In this document: positions 11,581-26,314 of the stretch, one piece after another
How the letters are laid out: each line of letters begins with the position of its first letter
Position numbering within the stretch: position 1 is the first letter of the stretch
NCBI RefSeq assembly: GCF_022539315.1
Contig: NC_066313.1
Span: 71,303,934 to 71,367,933, forward strand
Source: Serinus canaria
Taxonomy: Eukaryota > Chordata > Aves > Passeriformes > Fringillidae
Reading direction: 5' to 3'
DNA length: 64,000 nucleotides
The notes under the pieces: generated by a model
Database searches by the model: none
Told to the model about the DNA's origin: nothing
Seen by the model: only the letters and a program-made list of their open reading frames with translations
Made by a program: the position numbers and the translations under genes

Positions 11581-14500
11581 AGTGGCATCTTCAAATAAGT
11601 AACATGTTTTTAGAAATGTGGAGTTACAGTCAGACACACACAGAACAATAAAATAATGCAAGGGAAATATCTATGACTAACACTCCAGATTGAGCCTTAG
11701 AAAACTGGGTTATTACTTCTAATTTTGGCACATATTTCTTACCAAAAGTTACTCAGTCCTCAAAGGCTGTGCTCACAAAAGGTCATACAGCTGTAATGTA
11801 ATTGTTACCATTCTACTTCTTCTGAAAAATACATCCCCAAATTGTATATAAATACCTGATCTCTTCATTTGCTTAAAAATAGACTCTTAAAAATCAGAAA
11901 AGCTGTAGAAAATTTTGAGAAAAACCACCTTTATTCCAAGACCTCTTTTCCTCAGGGAAAAGACTTGCATGTCTCACTCTGGTGAGGGCTATGGCAGTTG
12001 CTGCACTTTATCAGTGATGGAGGTATTTAATCTTAGAATTGATGACAATGGAGAGTTGATTCTGGCTAGGTACCTTAGCATTACAGAAATACAAAAAATA
12101 AGTGGTTAAGCATTAGAATTTAGTTAAAAGCTATTTTGAAATCCTGGTTGAAAGTATTTTAGATGCATTAAATTAACTTTTACTAGATAAGGAATTGGAC
12201 TACACTCAGAGCTTCAGCTTTGTTTACATAGGAAAGAATTAACTTTTCACCCAAAGAACTAAAAGGAAGATAATGTCTTTAAAGCTGTTGTTGCAGTTTC
12301 TTGTCATGGGAATTGTGTATCATGTAAAATCACCGCTGTCTAAATATTCATTTAAGAATCAGCATGAAATCAACATATGATGCAAAACAAAGGTTTTCCA
12401 AATACTGGTGGCAAAAGTCTGCACAGGTCTTTGCAAGCAGACAGAGCTGCTGGAATTACTAATCAATTCACACTCTAAAAAATATTCAGCATCTAAAAAC
12501 ATATTTAAATCAAATAGAAATGCTTTCATAAGTCCCCTAGCTAAACATATATAATTAGTTTCCATGAAAAAAAAACCCCACTGCTAAATTAATTTTAATG
12601 AAGGGATTGCAGTGGCTAAAATGACATGACTGCATTGGCTGCTTAAACTAATCTGACATTGAGTCCAAGGCTTACAAAGTCAACATAACTTTTAGGACAT
12701 TGTGCTTACTTAATCACATTGTTTGAATGACCTGCTTCAGAAGCAGCTAAGTCAAGATTTATTAGACAATTTCAACAAAGTATACAGAAATATCTCAAAG
12801 TATTGCTTACAAGCTTAAATGTGAAGAGAAGAAGCAAACACTTCCACAGACACTACCTTCACCTGAGGAAATTTTTAAATAACGGCTTCATGGCATTTTG
12901 GTATAAATTATGCCCTTGTGTGCTGTCAGACAATATTGATGATGTCTTTTTTTAACTTATGCTAAACTATTTTTGCCTTCTATATTGCTGAACTATTTTT
13001 TTTTTTCAGTCTGAGTAAATGAATAGTGCATTTGATGCAGGAGTTTTTTTTGTAGATGATTATTAATACTTGATATTGAAACACTGTGTCATTAATATAG
13101 TATAAAGAGACTGGCTTGTCCTAGATTTTCTTTCTGCATAGCTGGTTTGTGGAAAAGGTAAAAAAGCTGTTTCTAAACTCTCTTCTCCTTCAAAATAAAA
13201 GAAATATAATACATTTTAAAATTCTCTATTGTATTGTTTTGACATTTCTTGTTTATATCTTTTAAATTAAAATATTTTTTAAAGACTTTAAGAGAAATGT
13301 ATGAAAATAGCAAAATTAATACTAAAGCAGTATACTAGTACTTTTCATTATAGTTCTTGCTTGATTTTCAGGCTCCTTAAAAAGCATGAAGAACAAAAAG
13401 GATTTTAATCCAGTCAATGGCCTTGTACATTAAATGTGTGACACCATAATGGAGTCACCTTGAATCAAGAATAAAAACTGCCTCAAAGCATTAAGGAAAA
13501 CACTCCAAAATTTAATGTCAAGATCTCAGTCAAGTAAAACATTTCAGCAGGTGGAGATAGACTGTTGGTGGAAATGCAAAAATTCCTATTAATACTACAA
13601 CTACTACCATTACTACTGCTCCTGTTGTTCAGAGATAAAGTTGTTTTAGGTGCTTTGATACAGGTAATATAGTGTTCTGGGAAAGTGGTAAAATTATCCA
13701 ATCTGGGCCATTTACATCCTATTTATTGTATAAATTCTGGACTCTTACTCCAAATAAAGTGCTTCATCCTTTACTTTCTTTTGAAAGAATTAGATTAGCG
13801 TTCATCACCCACAGGAGCCTTCTCTTTTACTGGCATAATATGCCACATAACAAAACACTGTTTTATGTGGCCTCCTCAGTCATTCATATAACCACTGGTA
13901 TGGCACCTATAGTGACTGTTCATGCAGAAAAATATACTGCAGAGCAACTTCAGTGATATTCTTGATTGCATCTGTATGCAATGAAGAAATCCCCAAGACC
14001 AGACAGGTTTTCCCAGAGTAATAACAAATATACCAGGAACCAGCCATGATCTGATAAATAGTTCACGAAAAAATCAGTTCTTGGAGCAAAATTTGGAAGG
14101 TCAGAATCAAGCAAGTCTATTCATCATGGTAACTGGTTTGTTTATGTCTAACCAAAACACTTTATGATGTGGGCTCTATTGACAGTCTGACACTGTTGAC
14201 CAGTTTCTTTTAATGCAAAGTGTAAGTATACCCAGAATTAAGATATTCAGATTCATTGATGTATAGTTCTCTTTTCTTCATCTCCATCTGTGCCACTGCT
14301 ATTTAACTACTTGGAACCTAGGAAAAGAGCACAAAGGTATTTTAAGGGTCAATCCTAAAGCAGTTGAAAATACCACTCCAGATATCAGGAAGAATTTTTA
14401 TTTCCAATCCATGTCTCTGTCCAAAACGTGGTGCTATTTATAATTGTGCATTATAATCTAGACCCCTGTGTTATGATCACATGGCAGGTGCAATGTACTA

Positions 14501-15650
14501 AACACTCTTGACTATAATCCATTTGAATTAAACCTTATGGGGCCAAAATGCAAAGGCCACCAGTTTAATAACTTTCTCACAACTAAATAAAAACCGGCAA
14601 ACAAATTAACAAATAAAATTCCAAGCACCTCTTGGAAAAGGAGAAAATTCAGCCCTAGGACATCTCTAGGAATTTATATAAAACACGTGAGACAGTCTTG
14701 GAAATCACTATGAGGCCCATGGGAAAAACAAAGTAGGCAAAACAACCAAAACCAAAACAAAACTTCTCCCAGCATTATTTCCTTTTCTCCCTTTGATTTC
14801 CAATATTGGCAGTGATTTTTTTTCCTGCTTGCATGAAGAGCAAGAATACTCTCCAGTTCCCTTTTGCATCATTAATCTGCAGACTAGATTATATTGTTTA
14901 TAGTCCTTCCACCTCCTCAAATCCATTCTGATTAATAAAATTTCACAGTTTATTTCACACCTTTTGGACCTTTTGTTCATGTCATATATGACCAATACTC
15001 AAGCTATTCTTAAGATACAGGAAAATGTAATAACATTAAGACAGCAGGGCCAAAATTGGGCTAATGAAGGGCATTATAAGTTCTCTTATAGTTATGCCTC
15101 CTGTTGCCGGCAAGCCAAGCTTCTGACCATTATTTGGGAGATTGTCAGATTTGCTACTCAGATAGCAGATATCTTCTAGAATTTTACTGTTTGTATTAAA
15201 ATACTTACATGAGTAATGACTTAGTAGTGTCTAGCATCACATATGTAAAGAAGATATAGGCTCAGAAATGCCATTGCATTACTTCTGGCCAGATTTTGTT
15301 ATGTAGTTCTTAGTTTGAAAAATATTGGTGTGTAATTCTAGATCACATTAATTTATAAATGTTAGCTCTTGTGACTCTGAAGGTTCTTTCAATATCCAAG
15401 CCCATTTTAATCTTGAACTACTGTGAGTAATGATTTCCAGACTTATCTGCATTTATGTCACAATTGTAAAGGTTGTTGTCTTGGAGTTAGTCTCATGGAT
15501 ACCATCAAGTAACAAAAAGAATTTCTGAATCAGCATATTAAGTGCTATGTTCATAGGTAGTGACTATATAGTCATAGAGACAATTTCTTTCCAGCAACAA
15601 TAATTTAAAAAACACCTCAAAAATATCCAAAACAAAGAAACAAACAAAAA
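11581..15650. other. AT-rich non-coding DNA
   Basis: No gene, RNA or repeat family is recognised. An imperfect (ACT)n patch lies near 13592-13620. Open frames are short and compositionally random. Confidence 0.6.
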
Positions 15651-15659
15651 AGTGGTTGA

Positions 15660-16285
15660 ACCAATAGAATTGTGTCTCTTTCTTTTCCACAATCTCACTA
15701 AAAATTCCAATCCTTTGCTTACTTACCTTTTGCTCCTACAACTAAGACTATTTAATGGGAGGTTATCACTCAACACCTGCAATTATAGGTAAAAATGCAA
15801 ACACTGCTTCTCTATTTACACCTTACTTCCCACTTCTCCAATCTGTCTAAATTTCATAGCCAAATTTCCTCCTCCTCTCCCTCCCTTTTATCTCAATCAA
15901 CTGATTTTCATCCCTAATTCTTCTCCCTTTTTGGCAGCAAATACAGGTTTCCTTTTCCCACATGCTAACATCTTCATCATTCTAGATCTCCCACACTTCA
16001 CTTTTGACCCTTAACATATTTTCATGTCTTGCCCTATTTTTTATGTATAAGCAGCCACAATTTTTTAAAAATAGCCCTCATCCACTTTTCATTTTCCTAC
16101 CCACCATGAACAACTTTTCAAATTTTTTTTACTTCCTACACGGTTTTAAACAGCTGCCTTTGCAAAGCAGAATTTTTCCCTTCTGTTCAGTTGTTTGTGG
16201 TTTTTTTTTTTCCACTTCAGTGCTTTCATCTCTTGTTAAAATTTCTATCTTCTTGCTGTGTTGTTATAAATATAGAATAATATAA
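15660..16285. other. Pyrimidine-rich segment (plus strand)
   Basis: Over roughly 600 bases the plus strand is strongly enriched in C and T, with many CTTCTC, TCCCTTTT and CCTCCTCC clusters and few G. The strongest part is 15835-16000 and 16080-16230. A 93-codon open frame at 16004-16285 simply reflects TTT/CTT codons. No protein family is recognised. Confidence 0.5.
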
Positions 16286-19200
16286 ATTAAGTCAGAATTG
16301 ACAATTGGTAAAAATTCGTAGTCTTCAGCGTAATAAATATAGTCTCCCAACAGTGCTGCTCCATAGTGCATTTTTCTACTGCTTGCACTCTATTTGTAGA
16401 ACTCAGGTAGCTGATTTTCTCACTGAGTTTTGTCTTTCCCTTCTATTTACCACTTTGTTTCTATTGGCTACATTGGAATGTCTAAAGTACCTCCTAAACA
16501 ATTAGTACTCAAAGCAGATAATTTGATCACTAGTGATTTAGAAGAGCTACGGGGAAGCTGGCTAGCACAGTCAGAAGTGCTTACCAGAAAAGGCTTTTCT
16601 GATCCTCATTTTCACTGGAAGTAAAAAGTTAATGTAGCATCAGCAAGTTATGATGTTAACAGCTATACACTTGACTGCCTGCAGGCTGGCATACTGGGAA
16701 GGACAGAAAATATACAAGCAGTTGGAACATTTCTAATTCCTTAGTAAGCTCTCCCAATTATCCACCACTACCTCCCCTTGTCTTCCACTGCCTGGGTGTC
16801 TTCAAAGGTTTTGTTTTAGCCCTGCTCAGGGAACAATGATGTGCTTTTTTTTTGGCTGCTCTGTGTGAAGTTTACTCTAAGAGGTTTTTAATCGATAGCT
16901 TGAACGACATGAGGAAAAAACCCTACCTTTTATAATGCTCAGCATTGTGTTTGGTTGAAATATCTGCAAGAATAATGACACATACTTGTAGTAATGTATC
17001 TCATTCAGTCATTTCAGCAGAAAGGATAAAATTTTACATAATTCTTGAAATTTGGGTTTTTGCTACTTTCTTATTTTTTAGCAATAAGATTTTGAAATGT
17101 AGAAGGAATACTTACCTATTTTCTCTGTCTTCCTTAGAACCTTACAAACCCATAATGCACAAGGAAAGTTTTTATAAGTAGCGTTATGAGAAATATGTGT
17201 AAAATACACTGTGAATGGTAAACTTGGTTTGTAAGACAGTGTGGCATTTTTATATTCACTAAGTGTTGGTTTTACTAGACATGCAATCTTTCTAACGTAT
17301 AAAAGTCTGCAGGGGTATCTGAGAATATATATCAACACTAAGTAGCTCTTACACTTTATGGTACCATAAATGTAAAAGCAGTACTATTACACTTGAGAGT
17401 TACTTGCTTTTGTACAGGACTGACTACACAGGAATTAAATAACATTGAGCAAATAAGCAAAGTGATTGTACAAAAAAATGTAATAAACTTGATTTATTCT
17501 ATGAAAGTTAAAAATTAATGCCTAAGGGCTTTTTTCTTCTTTACTTTGCTTATATTAGGTAGGTCCACGTTACTGAGCTTTAATAACATCTTGGCTTCAT
17601 CTGCTGTTACATGGACCATCTCAGGTCCCCTGTGGTGAGTGAGAGAATCGAGAGCGATAATAAGATCTTGACATAAGTTTTTTGAGGGTATTTGTTTGAC
17701 ACTACCAAGAGGATCTAGGGTATAAGTGTAATATTTGTGATTCCAAGTATACAGTGTGCAACCCTTCCACCATCAACCTCTCTGTGATTCTGTGGATGCA
17801 TAGAGGAAGAAGGCATGTATGCATGTTAAAGAAATTATTAAAGTATAGAAATAAGTGGCACAACCTCTTGGCATAATTAAATATGTTTCATATTCCTTAG
17901 TTTTTGATTTCTGAAGCCTTTATTGGAGTATCCCCCCAATGCATGTGAGATAAATATGCCTTGATGATAGATTAATGGCCAATTTCCTTTGACTAACTAT
18001 AGGAGAACAAGAGTAGATAAAATACCTGAAGTTTAGTGGTTGAATTCAAAACAGACAAATCAAACCTGATGTGTTTAAATTAGCTGTTTTTTCTTCACTT
18101 TGCAATGTCAGAAGCCTTGTAACTCTGAACTAGAACAGTGTTCATAAAGCCCTGTTGTCCTCCTGTAGCCTTGATAAATACAAAAAAAATTCTATTTCAG
18201 TAACATGAAGGACGCATTTGCAGGAATACATCAACATCATCAACATTACCTGCTAATGTAAAACCAATTGACAATTATGTCCTTGTTCTGTTGATTCATT
18301 AGGTAGTCAGAGCTTCCAACACTTACTTCACTTTATACAAAATCTGCATGACATGACAATAATTGACAGTTCTTATATAAGGAAAGAAAAATGAAAATAT
18401 TATTATCTGAATAAGAAAGATAAAAAATAATCTAGATAAGATGATCAACTGGTTTAAAAGCAAATGGAATGCAGAATGCACAAACGGTTTCGGTTTTTTG
18501 GGGTTTTTTCACTGTTTTAATCTGAATGTCATTCATTTCAAATTAGAAAATCATTTGAGGCATTGGAGTGTTTGTACAAATTTGTTTTTCATTAGGTCAC
18601 TAATTTCAGATGAAATATAAAGAAAATACGTGGCTTTAATGTGATTCAGTGTGATTTCAACTGGGCAATAGTTTAATAATCAATAGTTTACACAGTGTAC
18701 TAATGCACAATATGAAATGTCACTGTAATAGCAAGACAAATTTCATTTAATTTTCCTGTATGGCCTGCATTATGGATGTAATTGGGGTTACCTTCAGTTA
18801 TTTTCCAGTCAGAGTTACTTATATTTTCCATTTTTATTCCTGCTCTTTCTTTTTCAATAAAGCCTTTTTTCTTGTCTTAAAACATCTTCTATTACCTAAT
18901 TAATTAATCAGATCCACAATGCATTAAAACCTAAAAAAAAGAAACCTGGTCCAACTACTGTGCAAGTTTTCCAAATAGGACGAAATCCATTTTCTGATTT
19001 AGACATGATTAGACTTGGGTACAGACAGGTTCAGAATTTTGTAACTAGACAGATGTTATCACAAGATTTTGTAAAAATAAGAAACTTGACCAAGAAGAAA
19101 TCTTCACTACAAGGTAAATTTAAAATCTGATAGCTATCAAATCAAAGTAAGGTATTAGAAATGGCTTTTATTATTATTATTTCAGTATTTGATATCATTC

Positions 19201-22200
19201 CATATCCTGAAAAATGGTGGATTTTTAAAGTTAAAATTAAAATGCACTCTAACTATTCTTCAAATGAAAAGAGACCAAATTTTTCAATCCTCACTATACA
19301 TAGAAATATTGCAAGTGCTTCTTGCTGTGCTAATATGTGGGAGCATGTGTATTTATGTACACATATGTATCTGTGTATATGTATGCATGAAAAATGCCAA
19401 GCTGAATTTCCTTGGTGAACAAAATCTGGTTCTCCCAATGAGTAGAGGAACAGGAGGAATATATTCAGAAGGTGGAGAACATGGGAAGATTGCTACTGAG
19501 GTCTGAAAATCATAACATTAAAGGGGTTAATTTTTCCCTAGAAGAACAGATGGGAACATACTAGTAAGATTTAAAGGCATATGGGATGCTAGCTTAGCTT
19601 CTAAAGTGAATTTTTCAGAAAACAGGAGGTCCTATACAGAAGTACTTCAGCACTTTCTTTGTACACTGTGGTAAAAATAATGGCATTAAAAGTTAGATTC
19701 TTTCAGTACATTAAGTTTCAAATCTCACAAGGGCAAAGACATCAAACTGTCAGTGTAAGCGGGGAAAAAAAAAAGAAGTTAAAAAATAGAAATTCACAAA
19801 ATGTGTTGTATATCTAAAAGAGGAAAATACAAGTCTGATTTCAAAATGTCGTTGCACAGAGATTTCCATCTTAGAAATTATTTCCCCTTTCAGTGTTGTC
19901 TTGGAATGGTATTTTATTTATAAATCACTCATCTGCATGTGCATTATTTTTTATTGGTAAGTCAGCTTTTCTCAGTCCTACTTTGTTGCTGTATCTGATT
20001 TCACACATAGAAGTAACAGAGCATCTGGGACATAGGGTGAGAAACACTGAACATCTTGGACAAGGGGTTGCCTATCTTTAAAAAATGTGACATTTACTAT
20101 GTGACTGCTGTAGTAATATAACTCAGTGAATACTTGACACCTGCAAACTTACTATTCTCTAACACAGATTTGTATGGCTTTTTCTGATGAGCTATTTCAC
20201 AGTAAAGGCAACAATTTTTAATTAAGCAATTCACAGTCTTCTGAAGATGCATAATAGTTTTCAGATGAGGCATCTATTTGTCATTTGGCTCTACAAGACT
20301 TTTTTATATAGCATGTATTTACACCCAGCTCCCAGACTTGATCAGTTTTTTAAAGTATTGGCATGAAGTATTAGAGAAATACCTCAATTTTAACAGAAAA
20401 TTTAAAAGATCACTGAAAGTGTTTTTTGTTTACCTTTGGTTCTTGTTCCTTAAGATGAGGTCAGTGTTCTGCCACACAGAGTTACCAGTGTTGATATCAT
20501 CTTATTTTTCATTCAAAACCTCAAAAGATAGCATTAACTGAAGCAATCCAACCACTGGGTTATTGTTAGCTGAAACACACAACATCTCGTAGAAATAACA
20601 GTTTGTTTAAAAACCTTCATGGTGACAAGTTGTAACCATAATGTCCATCAACAATTTTCAGGAAAGAAAATTTACAAGAAAGAAATTGGCCTATTCTCAG
20701 CTTTAATCACATAATTATGTTTTAGCATAGCCACATCACATTTCTGTACATTTTTTCCCTGTTAATGTATTTATGCTTATTATTGGAACTAATATTTAAC
20801 AGCTTTTAACAATGGCTTTTCAAGTTTCATAATTTTTTCTGCCTTAAAAATTTTGAAGTGTACTGGTGCTTAGGCTAATCTTCACATAATTGTCAAAGTG
20901 CAGCCTAGTAGGACATTACTTGAGCTGCAAGGTTGGCTGGTTTTCTATGCTATGTAGTTTCCCCATCATGTGATCTTTCTACAACAAAAGTAGATAATAT
21001 TTTAAGCATTATTTTGAATTGCATTTCATTTCTTACCTTTTTAGAGTTTTCATTTTATTATAATAAACTTAAGTACTTAAGAAGAAAATCAGAGTGAGAC
21101 CATGAAACAGCCATGTATTCCACTTTCACTTTATTAGTAATCATTCATAGAAATGAGAAAACTGCAACATACACCAGTGTTACTCAATCAATTCAGAAAA
21201 AAAAAATTAATGAATAAATACCTTTGTTGATCCTTCACTCCTTAGAGTAATTTTCTTACTGCTGTCATATTTTTAGGTTTAGAGAAACAATTGCAGAATA
21301 CATGCTGTATACTATTGGTGAAAAAGGTAAGATAATTGGAGTGTTGCCATCCAGGGCTATAAGCACATCATGTCTCAAAAGTCTTGACTAGAAGTACACT
21401 CCTTTTCTTTCTTTCAGGTTCTCTGTACCATATTATATAAATTTATACTAAGCTGGGGATGATAAAAGGAATTTCAATTGATGTAAGCCTATTTAAGTAG
21501 TTCTAAAGTCCACTGTTTGCCAAGAAGTATTTAAAATATTTTAGAATATTTTAAGTTCATAGAGATTTTAGTCTCCTAGAAGATTATTTATTCAGTCATA
21601 AATCATCCACTACAGTTTAAGGTTGTCTTCAAGGTAAAAACACTACAGACATATATTAATAATTTGAAAATGTGTCAGTAAAATGATTCAATATTTAATA
21701 TTGTAACCGTATTATTAATGATTTATATTCAACTTAACAGATCCTTGCATCACATGTAAAACCTAAATATTTAAACATAATGAAAAAAACCAAACATACA
21801 CAAAGATAATTTCCCACAGGTACAAAAATGCTTTATTTACATGTATATAAAGTTAAACTAAAGGTACATGAACCAATTTTTGACTATTATGAATCATTCT
21901 AGAAATTAAAACAGGATAAAATGGAATATCTATACTAATGTATACTATTAGAAAAGAAGAAAAATCCTCCGTATTAAAAAGAAAACTTTGCTTATCTTGT
22001 TGAAAATTTTAGTTTCCTTCTCTTTATGTTTCTTCCAGCATAGCTTTAATATATTAGGTTGTATTTAGGCACTTAAATACAGATTTAGGTTCCAGAAAAT
22101 CTCTGTGAAAATAAGCAGCACTTGTTTAACTTTGAAGTCCTCTGAGATGAAGACCTATGCTCTGTGTTTGTGCAAAATTTCTGTGTTTCGAGTATTCCTT

Positions 22201-25200
22201 TTTCCCCCTTCAGTTGTACTTTAGCTTCAGCAATCCAACACTGAGTTGATCTCCCAGGATGCACACACTCCAAGAAGAATTATGACTAACCATAGTTACA
22301 CTCTTGCCTTTTAAAAAGCTGCTGATGATTCTTGCTCTTTTTACGGAATATCTTCATAGACCAAATATCCACTTAGAGAGTGAGAGACCTGTAAGAGTCC
22401 AAATTTGCATGACATTATTCTATAATCATCAGCCTGTGAACTTCTCTGTCATTATGTCACTCTACATTTCTATTGCAGCTATGAAACATTGAAAGAGAAA
22501 TTCAAAATACCTCATGGCAAAAGAGAGTGCAGAGAAAAGAACTTGTCTCTGTAATTCAGGAGTGAAGCCTAGGAGCAGCAAAGAGGAGGTCGTGACTTTC
22601 AGTCACTATTTCCAGGACACTTAATAGATACTGATTTATTTTCTCTGCCTATAATTGGTCTGGTGCAGATATAACTTATTTCTTTATATATTTCTGCAGA
22701 TTCCAATGTGTAAACCTCTCCAGCTTCACAGTTACTCAGTATCTTCAGTATATAGCTCGGTATTTTTTGTGCCTATCAACAAGACCTATAGCAGTGTCCA
22801 GCAGAAATATATTTCTTGACTTTACCAGAGACATAGGAACAGAAAAGGCCATTGGATACAATCAATGACTCAGTTTATGTGGAAAAGGATTAGCTCACGC
22901 TCTGAAAGATAATTTTAGCACAGATATGCAGCTGATACTTTGGGACTGTACAGAAATCTCTGTTTTCTGGCCACAATGCATAGTTTTTTATCCATAAACA
23001 GATCGTGAGACAAAATCCAGCTGTCCATCTCCGTCAAAACCAAAACTTTTCTGGCTTTGCATGTAACTACATTTTCACGCTCCTAAACCTTCAATTCACC
23101 CTGACAATTTAAAATTAATTTGTGATCCTGACAGTTTTTAAAAAAATCTACATAAACATTCCTTTGTACTTAACAGGAAAAGACAAAAATTTCACAGAGC
23201 TGTTGATCTCATATTAGTTTCGCCTAGGTAAAGAACATTAAAATTAAATTGAGATACTTAGTTTAGATGGTTATTTTGAAGGAGTATTCAGAATTTTAAA
23301 TAAAAAAAAAAAGATTCATGTATAATGACACTTTTCTCCTGTTGATAATACATTTAATGAAATGTGTAAGTCATATATTCTCTGTGTTTGAGGTAGTTCC
23401 ACTTGGAAGATCAGACAGCAAATTTCTTCACTATAATATGTTATATGTTATGTTATATTGTTTTAGGTTTTAGGTTCCTGACTTAGGTTTTGATTTTCAG
23501 AAGTGAAATACTTGCTGTACTTATATTGAAACCCTGCCTTTAGAACAAAATTTTGGGATGTTTCTATTTGGATCTTAAACTAATAATTATTAAGACATTA
23601 TGTCTGTAATTACAGATTGGTTGTTTACATATCAGCATAACTATCCCCTCTGATTGTGAAGTTTAAAGTCCAGGCTAGATGTTCCTGACTGGATGATCAT
23701 GGTTAAAAACTGCATGATTTTAAGGCTCAGAATGCTGATGGCACCTTTCACAACTAGGATGATTTAATTAAGGCAAATAAGTATAGGATTAAGTCCAAGA
23801 TTTTCAAAGGTTTTTGGCTGATTATACAGTTGAGTATGCTGTGAAGCTTCAACTCTATCTGGGGGGAGTTGTTTGCTTTCCTTGAAGAAACAAATATTGT
23901 AAAGCTGTAAATGCCACTAACGTGACAAAAATCCTGATCCTGGAAATGCAGTTATTCTGCTAATATAGGTTATTTTAATAATACTAAGCTCCAAAGTCTA
24001 TGGAATCCTTAAGCTGGACATTTTTCAAATCCAAGAAATTTTTCTGATCCAAGAAAAGGCACACAGACATCTTGTGTATACCTACATTGTTAAATCTGTT
24101 AGATCAACACAGAACCTGAAAACATTTAGGTATTTATTAACCATACAAAGATTTGACATAAAGTTTGTGTTGACTGCAAGTGAGCTGATTGCAAACAAGT
24201 TAATTGTGAACTTTAGGTCCCTAACTTATAACCTTTATTCTGAGGTCTCTTTTTGGTGAAGAGAAGATGCAAGGAGTTGTGAAAAATTTTGGGTTGAAAA
24301 GTTCTCAGAGTTCTAGACTTGTACAGAGTATTTCTTGTAAGAGTTACTCACAAAATAAAACATTTAATTAATATCAAAGGAATACATTATTCCATGGGGA
24401 AAAAAAATCCCATAAAAACTATATTTCATTAAATACTATCTGAAGAGAAAATCCCAACCAACCGAAGAAACCTAACTCTGACCTAAAAGCCATATTTTAG
24501 AGATGGTGATGGAAAATTTCATGTGATTTTCAAAGAGATTGGATTTTTTTCGTAATACCCTACTGAATTCCCATTTAATTAAAATCCAGTGTTTAGTTTT
24601 CACAGAATTTGGTATTTGGCTGACATAGACGATCTGACAGCATAGGCAATGAATGTGCTTTATATAGGGAAACTGAAACCTCCATAGTGTGTGTTTTTGT
24701 ATGCTGAAATGGGATTGTTTCAAACAATCAGACTGTGGGAAGCTGAACCATTTGGCTCATCTCAAATCTGCTTCAGCACTATTCTGTGCTTTCTGCTCAG
24801 ACTCTTACTGTGAGCCAAATGGTTGCTGTGTCAGGTCCAAGCGCAAACATTTTCTCTTCAGGACACTTCAGCTGCCGATCCAGCACAGGGGAGTTGTTCC
24901 ATTCTCTTCCCTTGTGGGCACACTGTTGCCAGAGGAGAGCTGAGAGAGGAGCTGGTCCATGTTAGTTGTCCATTGAGCATGTGTACCCAGCACAAATGAA
25001 AACAGCAACCAGCTCATGCTCTGTCTGCAGCATGGCCCTTCCTATAGCAGCCTCATGTGGTGGGCAGTTCTGGCAATACTGAGCAGTGATGAACACAAAG
25101 AAGAGGCCTACAGCACTTATTAATCATAAATTGATAAATGAAGAATAAAAAGACAAGGAAAGAAAAAAAATAGATGCAACTGAAGGGGAAAGCCTATATA

Positions 25201-25243
25201 ATTTTAAGTATTCCTTGATAGTTCATCTTTTCCTAATTATTTT
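16286..25243. other. AT-rich non-coding DNA
   Basis: This is about 9 kb without a supported gene. At 17755-17796 an 'ACCCTTCCACCATCAACC...CTGTGATTCTGTG' pattern resembles a CR1 3' tail in plus orientation, but only about 40 bases match. An imperfect 30-base tandem duplication lies at about 20017-20071. A moderately GC-richer unique stretch lies at 24690-25080. None of these is explained further. Confidence 0.55.
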
Positions 25244-25425
25244 ATCATAGACTCATAGAATAGTTGGGTTGAAAGGGACCTTTAAACCCCATCTATTCCA
25301 ATGTCACCTGCTGTGATAAGGGACATCTTTGGCTAGATCAGATTGTTCAGACCCCATTTCATCCTAACCTTGAATGTTTCTTGGTGCGGGGCATTTATGT
25401 TTGGACTATCTCATCTCCCGATTGA
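25244..25425 (-). mobile_element. CR1 LINE 3' UTR fragment
   Basis: The segment begins 'ATCATAGACTCATAGAATAG', then 'TTGGGTTGAAAGGGACCTTT', the complement of the CR1 3' end. It continues through 'GATCAGATTGTTCAGACCCC' and 'CCTTGAATGTTTCTTGGTG'. It covers only the last ~180 bases of the element, in minus orientation. Confidence 0.88.
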
Positions 25426-25922
25426 AACTTAAGCTGCCTTATTAAAAACTGCTATTAATAAAGACATTTTCATTTAAAGCTGCTGTATATAAGCTTCTCA
25501 CATTTGATATAATTGGCAGTCCTTATTGTATACATTTCACTGTCACTGAAAAAGCAAAATATCCTTTAATTCTCCAACAGATATCAGGAAACAGGACTGT
25601 TTGTGGATCAAACACATGCAGACAAAAACTAGGAGCTGCAACCAATTAATTTGACTGGTGTTTCCTTTGCATCTTTTAGTTTCTTGGTAATCAGAAGTGT
25701 TCTCTTATATCTCTCAAGAATTATTAATTTTCTTGTCAGATATTTGTGCTGCAATAACTCTAAAAAATGTAGATTCTATAAAGAGCGTTTTATAAGTAAT
25801 CATAAGTTCTCCCTTCTTTGATGTCCAAAACCCATGGTATAAGGGATTCATATTCATGTTAGGAATTTATATTAATTTTCAAAATGCACTCCAGTATTTA
25901 TCACTAGTCACAAATAACCAAA

Positions 25923-25929
25923 ACTAAAT
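25923..25929. repeat. Target-site duplication, left copy (ACTAAAT)
   Basis: ACTAAAT abuts the left end of the solo LTR and recurs at 26315-26321. Endogenous retroviruses duplicate about 4-6 bases. The extra matching bases may be chance, or the LTR end may be slightly different from my call. Confidence 0.55.
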
Positions 25930-26314
25930 ATTACAGGGGTTTTCTGAGGTCCCAGGATGAGGGAAGAGATGACAACGTTGACTCCATGTATCAGAAGGCT
26001 TTGATTTATTATTATATGATATATAAGATATAGAAACTATACTAAAAGAGTAAAGAGAAAGGTTTCACTACAAGGCTAAGCTAAGAATAGCATAGGAATG
26101 TGTAAACTGAAGTCTTCTCAGCCCGAGACGGGCCGAACAGGTGAATTGTGATAGGCTCTTAATTGGAAACAGTCTGATGGGGCCAATCACAGATTTTCCC
26201 GTGGCATTCCACAGCAGCAGATAAGAATTGTTTACCGTTGTTCCTGAGGCTTCTCAGCTCTAAGGAAAGGAAAAATCCTAAGTAAAGGATTTTTCATAAA
26301 ATATGTTGGCAACA
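25930..26314 (-). mobile_element. Solo LTR of a songbird-type endogenous retrovirus
   Basis: Read on the minus strand the element begins TGTTGCCAACATATTTTATG, passes a hydrophobic-run-free LTR body with a CCAAT-like site (ATTGGCC context near 26195), an AATAAA polyadenylation signal (complement at 26005-26010), and ends with 'CATCCTGGGACCTC', then 'CCCCTGTAAT'. This closely resembles an LTR that is very common in songbird genomes. About 385 bases long, it has no internal gag/pol sequence on either side, so it is a solo LTR left by recombination. Matching ACTAAAT sequences flank it. The left terminus is degenerate (the expected TG is not intact). I do not assign a database subfamily name. Confidence 0.8.
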
